From an uncultured Pseudomonadota bacterium (GTDB lineage Bacteria; SAR324; NAC60-12), in contig CAJXDX010000070.1 in NCBI GenBank assembly GCA_913052275.1, forward strand, positions 1 through 8,372: a stretch of 8,372 nucleotides of DNA, given 5' to 3'. The notes under the pieces were generated by a model, which was not told where the DNA came from, searched no databases, and saw only the letters and a program-made list of their open reading frames with translations. Of the stretch, positions 1 through 6,084 are shown one piece after another. Position numbers and translations under genes: made by a program. Numbering within the stretch: position 1 is the stretch's first letter; each line of letters opens with the position of its first letter.

Positions 1-1524
1 CGGGAAAAGGAAATTGAAATCCGGTATGCTCCTGAACTGCCTTATGAAGAAATCCTCAAAATAATTGCAGATTTTCACTGCATCCTCACACGATCCGAAA
101 CAGAGATTCCGAGGGAGCTGATTGATAGTGCACCAAATTTAAAGGTAATCGCTCGCGCAGCAGTGGGTATTGGAAATATAGATGTGGACTACGCAACGGA
201 AAAAGGCATTCTTGTAATTAACACTCCTGGAATAAACACTACATCTGCAGCTGAACTTGCGATAGGTTTACTCTTATCGGCAATGAGAAAAATAGTACCT
301 GCTCACAGCCACATGAGTGAACTTAAATGGGACCGTCATGCATTTACAGGCACAGAACTGTTGGGAAAATCAATAGGAATTATAGGACTTGGCAATGTCG
401 GTCACCGGGTTGCCCGTTACGCTAAAGCCTTTGAAATGGAGGTTCTTGCATATGACCCATATGTTTCAGATGAGGTATTTGATCGCCACCACGCTAAAAA
501 GTGTACGTTGGATGAACTTCTAACTAGTGCCGATGTAATCAGCATGCATGTCCCTAAAAACGAGGAAACGACAGGAATGATTGGCGCAGCAGAATTCAGT
601 CTAATGAAATCAGGAGCAGTGATCTTAAATACTGCTCGTGGCGGGGTAATTCAGGAGAAAGCGTTGCTGGAAGCATTAAAATCTGGCAAAGTGGCCGCGG
701 CAGGAATTGATACCTGGGAAGTGGAGCCGCCAACAGAAAATCCGTTTCGTGATTTTCCTCAAGTTGTAATGTCACCTCATGTGGGTGCCTCCACAAAAGA
801 GGCTCAACAAAGAATCGCCGAATCTGTTGCCACACAGATACCACGTGCTCTCCGCGGTGAAGTTGTGGACTATCCTGTAAATATGCCCAGCGTACAGGTA
901 TTAAGCAGCAGTCCAGTTTCTTCCTACACCTCGCTTGCAGAAAAACTCGGTTTGTTTTCTTCGCAATATGTTGAATTTACGCCAACACATTTGGCAATCA
1001 CTTACAGGGGGAAACTAGCTAAACACGATGCAACGCTTCTGAGGCTGTGTTTTCTAAAAGGTCTGTTGCAGAGCAGGCAGGACTATGTAAGTTATGTCAA
1101 TGCAGACCAGCAGGCTGAAAATGTTGGACTGCATGTTGAAGAACATGAGGACCCCGGATTTACAGATTATGAGAGTGCGCTTATGTGCAAACTTTCAGCC
1201 TCAGGCAGGCAATTTGTAATTGGAGGAGTAGTTTTCAGCGGCCCTCACCCGCGCATCACCTTGATCAATGGTTTCATATGTGAATTTGAAGCTGAAGGAA
1301 CAATTTTAGCTACAACTAATCAGGACCGCCCAGGCATGGTAGGAGTGTTAGGAACATGCTTGGGTAAAAATGGTATCAACATCGACCAGTTTCAACTGGC
1401 AAGAAATACTCGCGGAGGCGAGGCTTTGTCATTGATACGTGTTGATGATGACTTGCCTTTAAAAGTTTTGAAAGAAATACGAAATCAGGAAGGTATAACT
1501 TCTGCTTGTAAGATTGTGCTTTAA
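1..1524 (+). CDS. serA: D-3-phosphoglycerate dehydrogenase, long ACT-domain form (5' end outside window)
   Basis: The enzyme oxidises 3-phospho-D-glycerate to 3-phosphohydroxypyruvate with NAD+, the first step of serine biosynthesis in the cytoplasm. The frame is open from base 1, giving 507 residues; long-form enzymes have about 525-530, so roughly 20 N-terminal residues lie upstream. A GTG at 163 lies inside the conserved core (ARAAVGIGNID), so it is not the start. Numbering from window codon 1: the NAD-binding Rossmann motif GLGNVG is at 129-134, and the catalytic triad is Arg213 (NTARGG), Glu242 (EVEPP) and His260 (SPHVGAS). The middle domain (about 290-430) looks like the allosteric substrate-binding domain of long-form enzymes. 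A C-terminal ACT domain (about 435-507, from GTILATTNQDRPG) is the usual site of L-serine feedback inhibition. No frameshift or missing catalytic residue is seen. parC follows 64 bases downstream on the same strand. Family and function are secure; control by serine is inferred from the ACT domain. Confidence 0.96.
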   Translation, partial: REKEIEIRYAPELPYEEILKIIADFHCILTRSETEIPRELIDSAPNLKVIARAAVGIGNIDVDYATEKGILVINTPGINTTSAAELAIGLLLSAMRKIVPAHSHMSELKWDRHAFTGTELLGKSIGIIGLGNVGHRVARYAKAFEMEVLAYDPYVSDEVFDRHHAKKCTLDELLTSADVISMHVPKNEETTGMIGAAEFSLMKSGAVILNTARGGVIQEKALLEALKSGKVAAAGIDTWEVEPPTENPFRDFPQVVMSPHVGASTKEAQQRIAESVATQIPRALRGEVVDYPVNMPSVQVLSSSPVSSYTSLAEKLGLFSSQYVEFTPTHLAITYRGKLAKHDATLLRLCFLKGLLQSRQDYVSYVNADQQAENVGLHVEEHEDPGFTDYESALMCKLSASGRQFVIGGVVFSGPHPRITLINGFICEFEAEGTILATTNQDRPGMVGVLGTCLGKNGINIDQFQLARNTRGGEALSLIRVDDDLPLKVLKEIRNQEGITSACKIVL

Positions 1525-1542
1525 CCAACAAAAATTGCTGAT

Positions 1543-1548
1543 TATAAT
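1543..1548 (+). promoter_or_regulatory. possible -10 element upstream of parC
   Basis: A perfect TATAAT hexamer lies in the 64-base gap between serA and parC. With a 17-base spacer the -35 position (1520-1525, TTTAAC) matches the TTGACA consensus at only three of six bases and overlaps the serA stop. There is no TGn extended -10. Transcription would start near 1555, about 35 bases before the parC ATG. It may simply be AT-rich chance, and parC could instead be read through from serA. Confidence 0.22.
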
Positions 1549-1588
1549 GAATACGCAGCTAATCAATGCCTAAATTCGAAAAAATACT

Positions 1589-3541
1589 ATGAGATATCTC
1601 AAACCTTTGATGGATCAGAATTTCCTGGAATACGCCTCCTATGTAATTAAGGACCGTGCTATTCCGGACATTGAAGATGGTCTCAAACCTGTGCAGCGTC
1701 GTATTCTGCATTCAATGAATGAAATTGATGACGGTAAGTTCAACAAGGTGGCAAATATTGTTGGAGAAACCATGAAACTGCATCCGCATGGAGATGCGGC
1801 TATCGGCTCAGCACTGGTTGTGATGGCCAACAAGGAATATGTGATCGAAAAACAGGGGAATTTCGGGAACCTGCTTACTGGTGACCCTGCTTCTGCATCA
1901 AGATATATAGAGGCGCGTCTGACCCCGCTGGCAAAAGAAACTCTCTTTAATACAGAGTTGACTGAATATGCTGACAGCTATGACGGAAGAAATAAGGAGC
2001 CGGTGGTATTGCCCTGCAAACTTCCGCTCTCCCTGCTGTTTGGCGCTGAAGGGATTGCCGTTGGAATGTCAACTAGAATATTACCACATAATATCAATGA
2101 AATTATCGACGCGCAAATTGCTTTTCTACAAAATAAATCCTTTAAACTGCTGCCTGATTTTCTTAGTGGAGGGATGCTTGATGCAGGTGAATATGAGGAC
2201 GGTAACGGCAAGGTTCGGGTGCGTGCAAAAATAGAGATAACCGATGACAAATTATTAACTGTACGTGAATTGCCATTTGGCGTGACGACTGAATCGTTGA
2301 TTCAGTCCATCCAGGATGCTGTGAATAAAGGCAAATTCAAATTATCCTCAATAGATAACTTTACCGCGGAGACTGTTGAAATTGAGTTGAAAGCCGCCAG
2401 GGGGATGGATGCTGAAAAGTTACTTAAATTACTGTACGCCTTCACTCAGTGCGAAGTCTCCATTTCAGTTAATATGCTTTTGATTCAGGACAACCAGCCG
2501 GTGCAGCTGAATGCCAGTGAAGTATTGAAACGCAATACCCTGCGGCTGAAGGACCTGCTGAAGCAGGAATTGATGCTATCTCTTCAGCAGACAAAGCAAA
2601 AATGGCATCAACGCAGAATGGAAATGTATTTCATTGGAGAAAAACTGTATAAGAAACTGGAGACCTGCGATTCTTATGAGGAGGCCCTTGAAGTGGTGAG
2701 AAAAGCTGTACTTCATATTGAGTCAATTCTTCCATTTCCCATTGAACAGGAAGATATCGAAAAACTGCTGACATTGCAGATAAAACGTATAACAAGATAT
2801 GATCAGAAAGAAAGCCAGACAGAACTTGACAAATTAAAAGTTAAAATCAGCTCTATAAATAAATCTCTGAAAAACATCACGGGCTACACGGTTTCATATC
2901 TGGAAAAAATCAAGGAAAAATATGGTTCAGATTATCCTCGCCGTACCAGAATAAAGAGCTTTGACGAAATCCGAGTTCAGGATGTGGCAGAGAAGCAAAA
3001 AGTGGGCTGGGACCGTAAAGAAGGATTTTTGGGTTTGAATGTAAAGCAGGGAAGCACTTCTATTTATTGCTCTGCATATGACAAAATAGTAGTTATTCGC
3101 AAGGATGGTACATACCAGGTTATCCGTGTTCCAGAAAAACAGTTTATAGGAAAAAATGCGATAAGCGTGGAAAAACTGGATTCAAAGAAAGTACACAACA
3201 TTGTTTACTGGGAAGGAGCAAGTCAGGTTTGTTATGCGAAACGTTTCCGTGTGGAAAAGTTTATTCTTGACCGGGAATATAATTTGTTTCCCAATAAAAA
3301 AGGAGCGAAAATCCTGCATTTGAGTCATGGGGATGGAATTAGAGTTGAAACCTCATTTGTACCGAGGCCCAGGCTTCGCAAATCCAGTCAAATATTTGAT
3401 TTGGATGATCTTGCTGTAAAAGGAATTCAGGCCAGGGGAAACAAGGTTTCCAGCAAGTCTGTGCAGAGTGTGAAAGTGGTTACCGACAGGCTGGAGGAAC
3501 AGGAGACCCTTCCTTTGCCTGAAGTTTCTGAATTATATTGA
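1589..3541 (+). CDS. parC: DNA topoisomerase IV subunit A
   Basis: This is the DNA-cleaving subunit of a type IIA topoisomerase, which works with ParE (not in this window) to decatenate and relax the chromosome. Of its 650 residues, about 1-470 form the breakage-reunion core: winged-helix motif HPHGDAAIG (65-73), QGNFGNLLTGDP (89-100) and catalytic Tyr106 in SRYIEARL, followed by the tower and coiled-coil regions (about 300-470). From about 478 to the end is a short beta-pinwheel-like region ending in KGIQARGNKVSS. No gyrase-type QRRGGKG box is visible, which favours topoisomerase IV over GyrA. The protein is shorter than E. coli ParC (752) and resembles chlamydial or Bacteroidota-type ParC. 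An in-frame stop at 1571 limits the start to 1589 or later; 1589 is the first ATG, has no Shine-Dalgarno, and overlaps the stop of an 8-codon ORF. The residues equivalent to the quinolone-contact Ser80/Glu84 of E. coli are Ala70/Ser74. Family is certain; ParC rather than GyrA is very likely. Confidence 0.94.
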   Translation: MRYLKPLMDQNFLEYASYVIKDRAIPDIEDGLKPVQRRILHSMNEIDDGKFNKVANIVGETMKLHPHGDAAIGSALVVMANKEYVIEKQGNFGNLLTGDPASASRYIEARLTPLAKETLFNTELTEYADSYDGRNKEPVVLPCKLPLSLLFGAEGIAVGMSTRILPHNINEIIDAQIAFLQNKSFKLLPDFLSGGMLDAGEYEDGNGKVRVRAKIEITDDKLLTVRELPFGVTTESLIQSIQDAVNKGKFKLSSIDNFTAETVEIELKAARGMDAEKLLKLLYAFTQCEVSISVNMLLIQDNQPVQLNASEVLKRNTLRLKDLLKQELMLSLQQTKQKWHQRRMEMYFIGEKLYKKLETCDSYEEALEVVRKAVLHIESILPFPIEQEDIEKLLTLQIKRITRYDQKESQTELDKLKVKISSINKSLKNITGYTVSYLEKIKEKYGSDYPRRTRIKSFDEIRVQDVAEKQKVGWDRKEGFLGLNVKQGSTSIYCSAYDKIVVIRKDGTYQVIRVPEKQFIGKNAISVEKLDSKKVHNIVYWEGASQVCYAKRFRVEKFILDREYNLFPNKKGAKILHLSHGDGIRVETSFVPRPRLRKSSQIFDLDDLAVKGIQARGNKVSSKSVQSVKVVTDRLEEQETLPLPEVSELY

Positions 3542-3615
3542 ATTGCAAATTTACATTAAAAATATTAACATCAGTTTCAATAATATAGTTTGAACAGTAA
3601 GCCGAAAAAAACATA

Positions 3616-3807
3616 ATGTCATCAAAATGCGAAATTTGCGGAAAAACTCCTGCTAATGGAAATCGGGTCAGTCACGCCAACAACAGAACAAAAAGGCGCT
3701 GGATGCCGAATTTACAAACAGTGCGAATCCGTAAGCCGGGAGGAAATCGTAAAAAAACTCGAGTATGCGCCCAATGCATACGTTCAGGTAAAACAATCGC
3801 CGCCTGA
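3616..3807 (+). CDS. rpmB: 50S ribosomal protein L28 (zinc-ribbon form)
   Basis: L28 is a small basic protein of the large ribosomal subunit that binds 23S rRNA. The 63-residue length is normal. The family signature is clear: GNRVSHANNRTKRRW (15-29), then PNLQTVRI and a basic C-terminal part. Cysteine pairs C5-x2-C8 (CEIC) and C51-x2-C54 (CAQC) would form a zinc ribbon, so this is the zinc-binding C+ form; many bacteria keep a cysteine-free form instead, often switched under zinc limitation. The ATG has only an A-rich stretch before it and no Shine-Dalgarno. The gene sits alone between parC (74 bases upstream) and pheA (72 bases downstream), not with rpmG as in many genomes. Overlapping frames on both strands are shadows. 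Confidence 0.96.
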   Translation: MSSKCEICGKTPANGNRVSHANNRTKRRWMPNLQTVRIRKPGGNRKKTRVCAQCIRSGKTIAA

Positions 3808-3879
3808 CACCAATTTCCCATCCAGCCGGCATAAAATGCTCGACACAGCCGGATTACTTGCCTAATAGCCGTTGGATAA

Positions 3880-4731
3880 ATGCTGCTAGATAATTGTTCC
3901 CAAATTTTCACGCTGGGGCCGGAAGGAACTTTTAGTGATGAGGCCGCCCAGAAAATCCGCGGTGAAGGAATCATTGTTACTTATACCGGTACTTTTGCAG
4001 AAGCACTTTTCAGAGTGACGGAAGACCCGGATTCTGCAGCAGTGGTTCCAATTGAAAATTCAGTTGCAGGAACCGTGGCACAGGTTCAGGACTCACTTGT
4101 CAGTAATAAATTGGTTATCCTGGGAGAGATCAATTTGCTGATCGAGTATTCTTTGCTCGCAAACGCGGCACCGGAAGAAGTGAAGCTATGTTATGCCCAC
4201 CCTCAGGCATTGGAACAAAGCAGTAAATTTCTTTCTAAAAATCTGGCAGCATCCCAGAATCAATTAACAAGAAGCAATGTAGATTCGGGAATTCAATTTC
4301 TTCAGGCAATTAAGTCTGATAACGGAGCTTTGGCTGCAATTGTCCCGGCTTCTTTTGCAGATTCATATCCTGAATGGAAGGTGGCTTCAGGAATTCAGGA
4401 CTATCATAATAATACGACCCGTTTTCTGGTTGTACGGCCCCGTCAGGAAAATGAAGAACATGATTTTTCACGCAAAAAAACATCCCTTTATGTAGAGTTC
4501 CAGGAAGACCGCTCGGGCCTGCTGTACGAACTGTTAAGTGTGTTCAATCTTTTTCAGATAAATCTTTGCAGGCTTGAGTCTAGGCCCGCAAAGGATACCC
4601 CCTGGGCGTATGTTTTTTATGTGGATTTTTATAATACAGAACACACTGAAGCCTGTCTAGATGTCATGCGGGTTACAAAGTTTAATTACAAAGTGCTGGG
4701 AAGTTATGACCTGATCGACAGATTGGCATGA
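3880..4731 (+). CDS. pheA: prephenate dehydratase, monofunctional, with ACT domain
   Basis: This cytoplasmic enzyme converts prephenate to phenylpyruvate, water and CO2, the committed step of phenylalanine biosynthesis. The 283 residues match the usual length of the monofunctional enzyme; there is no N-terminal chorismate mutase domain, so that activity must be encoded elsewhere. The catalytic domain (about 8-186) has GPEGTF (13-18), PIENS (57-61), AHPQA (106-110) and the TRF motif (180-182) that contains the essential threonine. The ACT domain (about 200-283) keeps the phenylalanine-binding ESRP motif (233-236), while the usual GALV-type segment reads SGLLYELL (from 212). Feedback inhibition by phenylalanine is therefore likely but inferred. 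The ATG at 3880 gives a short leader before the conserved IFTLGPEGTF start and has no Shine-Dalgarno. It could be co-transcribed with rpmB. Confidence 0.95.
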   Translation: MLLDNCSQIFTLGPEGTFSDEAAQKIRGEGIIVTYTGTFAEALFRVTEDPDSAAVVPIENSVAGTVAQVQDSLVSNKLVILGEINLLIEYSLLANAAPEEVKLCYAHPQALEQSSKFLSKNLAASQNQLTRSNVDSGIQFLQAIKSDNGALAAIVPASFADSYPEWKVASGIQDYHNNTTRFLVVRPRQENEEHDFSRKKTSLYVEFQEDRSGLLYELLSVFNLFQINLCRLESRPAKDTPWAYVFYVDFYNTEHTEACLDVMRVTKFNYKVLGSYDLIDRLA

Positions 4732-4766
4732 CGGATGCGTATACTGAGTAGAATAAAAAATTTAAC

Positions 4767-4796
4767 TTTTCAGCTGTTCATCTTTGTTTCTATAAT
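4767..4796 (+). promoter_or_regulatory. candidate sigma-70-like promoter for the pilZ-acylase pair
   Basis: In the 115-base gap after pheA, TTTTCA (4767-4772, four of six matches to TTGACA) is followed after 18 bases by a perfect TATAAT (4791-4796). Transcription would begin near 4803, leaving about 44 bases to the ATG at 4847. This is the largest gap in the window and the place where the gene content changes from housekeeping to signalling and envelope, which fits a new transcription unit. No convincing terminator precedes it. The call is by pattern only. Confidence 0.35.
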
Positions 4797-4846
4797 CAAA
4801 TTATTAAGGTTCATCAAAGCCAGCTACATCTGATTCTGATGCAAAA

Positions 4847-6064
4847 ATGTTTGTACCGTTAAAAATACTGCAGAAACTCCTGAAGTTCACATCGATAATT
4901 TCAGCCTGGTGGTTCTTGTCCGGAATTGACAGGAGTCCAAGAGAGATGAATTTTACTCTTAAGGACCTGGAGACGAAGAACCTAGCCCAGTCCATGCCTC
5001 CACTCTCTGAAATTCCTTTAAGCTTCTATTTCATAGCGTTTTCTTTTGTAGGAACAGTTATTGGAGGAATCGTTCTTATACGTTATCTTCACAAAAAGAA
5101 AGTTGAGGACGGACTTAATAAACTGGCAAAGGACCAGGCTCAGCTGGTGGTTGATTCAGAATTTGAAGCTAGGAATTTAGAGGATGAGGACCGCGAATTT
5201 TTTCTTGAATTAAGTAATACCAGAGACCCCGCAAAGCATGTGCCGATCATCATGTCGTCGCAGAAATTTGAAGATGCAGTAATGGAGTATAAACAATCCA
5301 ATAAATTTTCAGATTCAGACTTGGACAAAATATATATGCTTCGTAAGGGGCTGCAGTTCACTTTCAAGAACACAAAAGCCGGCTTTATCTGCACACAAAT
5401 GCTTGAGCCCGGAACCCATCTGGAATGTCAGATTCTCCATAAAGACAAATATGTGGTTTTCATGAGTAATATCCTTGATTCAAATGAGACAGAGCTGTTG
5501 ATAAAGCCACCAAAAGTTAAAAGTCGTCCTGCAAACATGAAGCAGTTTACAGAATTATACTGCAAGATTCGTCGTGAAAACGATGCAGATTATGAGTTCA
5601 AGCTCAAAATCATTGGACAACTTGTTAGGGATTTGAACGCGGTTATCTTGGAGCACACCAGCAATATACGCAGGCTGCATATACGGACTTCTGAACGACT
5701 TCAGCTTGATCTGGAAATGGAATTTGAAATGGTGACCGCTAAACAGTTTGAAATGGACCGGCAGCTTGATCTGGGAAAGGGTGATTATGCCAAGCTTTCC
5801 GGAATTATTAAAGACATGAGTGCCGGAGGAATTAAAGTCCAGCTGAAAGAACTGCCATCTGATGGAATAAAGAGAGAAGATGTTTTTCTTTTCCATCTGC
5901 CTTATGCCAGTCTGCGCAAAAAACTGGCCGTCTCAGTGCTCGATGTGGTTTCATACGAAGGATTAAGTGATATCCACTGTGAGTTCCGTGATGTGGACAT
6001 GCTGACACGCATGAAACTTAATCAGTACCTGCATCGTAGAAAATTAAGTATGGAAGCCGCCTGA
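4847..6064 (+). CDS. membrane-anchored PilZ-domain protein, likely cyclic-di-GMP receptor
   Basis: From 4847 the product has 405 residues. A short hydrophobic stretch (about 14-27) and a strong transmembrane segment (about 57-80, ending RYLHKKK) suggest a hairpin anchor that leaves residues 81-405 in the cytoplasm. A charged linker (about 82-165) is followed by a region resembling the YcgR-type N-terminal beta domain (about 175-270) and a C-terminal PilZ domain. Both cyclic-di-GMP-binding motifs are intact: RTSER (RxxxR, 280-284) and DMSAGG (DxSxxG, 323-328). The 39-residue step from the second Arg to the Asp is longer than the roughly 20-30 usual, and the extra stretch contains an internal repeat. 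A second start, ATG at 4946 (Met34), has AGGAG ten bases upstream; it would remove the first hydrophobic stretch and give 372 residues. I keep 4847 because the first segment reads as coding and gives a sensible topology. The downstream effector is unknown. The acylase gene begins 20 bases after the stop. Confidence 0.86.
   Translation: MFVPLKILQKLLKFTSIISAWWFLSGIDRSPREMNFTLKDLETKNLAQSMPPLSEIPLSFYFIAFSFVGTVIGGIVLIRYLHKKKVEDGLNKLAKDQAQLVVDSEFEARNLEDEDREFFLELSNTRDPAKHVPIIMSSQKFEDAVMEYKQSNKFSDSDLDKIYMLRKGLQFTFKNTKAGFICTQMLEPGTHLECQILHKDKYVVFMSNILDSNETELLIKPPKVKSRPANMKQFTELYCKIRRENDADYEFKLKIIGQLVRDLNAVILEHTSNIRRLHIRTSERLQLDLEMEFEMVTAKQFEMDRQLDLGKGDYAKLSGIIKDMSAGGIKVQLKELPSDGIKREDVFLFHLPYASLRKKLAVSVLDVVSYEGLSDIHCEFRDVDMLTRMKLNQYLHRRKLSMEAA
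4931..4935 (+). promoter_or_regulatory. possible ribosome binding site for the alternative start at 4946
   Basis: AGGAG stands ten bases before an in-frame ATG at 4946 within the PilZ gene. It is the only reasonably spaced Shine-Dalgarno core next to any candidate start in the window. If used, the protein begins MNFTLKDLE and keeps only the second transmembrane segment. The other genes here start without a usable Shine-Dalgarno, so this match may be coincidental. Confidence 0.3.
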
Positions 6065-6084
6065 ACAATATCTGACAACAGGAG

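Noticed and set aside
1537..1559. GCTG...CAGC hairpin between serA and parC
   Set aside because: A four-base-pair stem with a 15-base loop and no following T run is expected by chance.
3542..3615. Promoter in the AT-rich gap before rpmB (TTTACA, TTAACA, TATAGT)
   Set aside because: No pair of hexamers has a 16-18 base spacer; the Bacteroidota TAnnTTTG pattern is also not matched exactly.
3824..3854. Repeated CAGCCGG between rpmB and pheA
   Set aside because: Two copies of a seven-base direct repeat in a short gap; no symmetry or further copies to suggest an operator.
3656..3865. Second open frame over rpmB and the following gap
   Set aside because: It overlaps the unmistakable L28 gene in another frame and its product has no recognisable features.
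4726..4738. Small inverted repeat GCAT/ATGC just at the pheA stop, as a terminator
   Set aside because: The stem is only four base pairs with a five-base loop and the following bases are A-rich, not a T tract.
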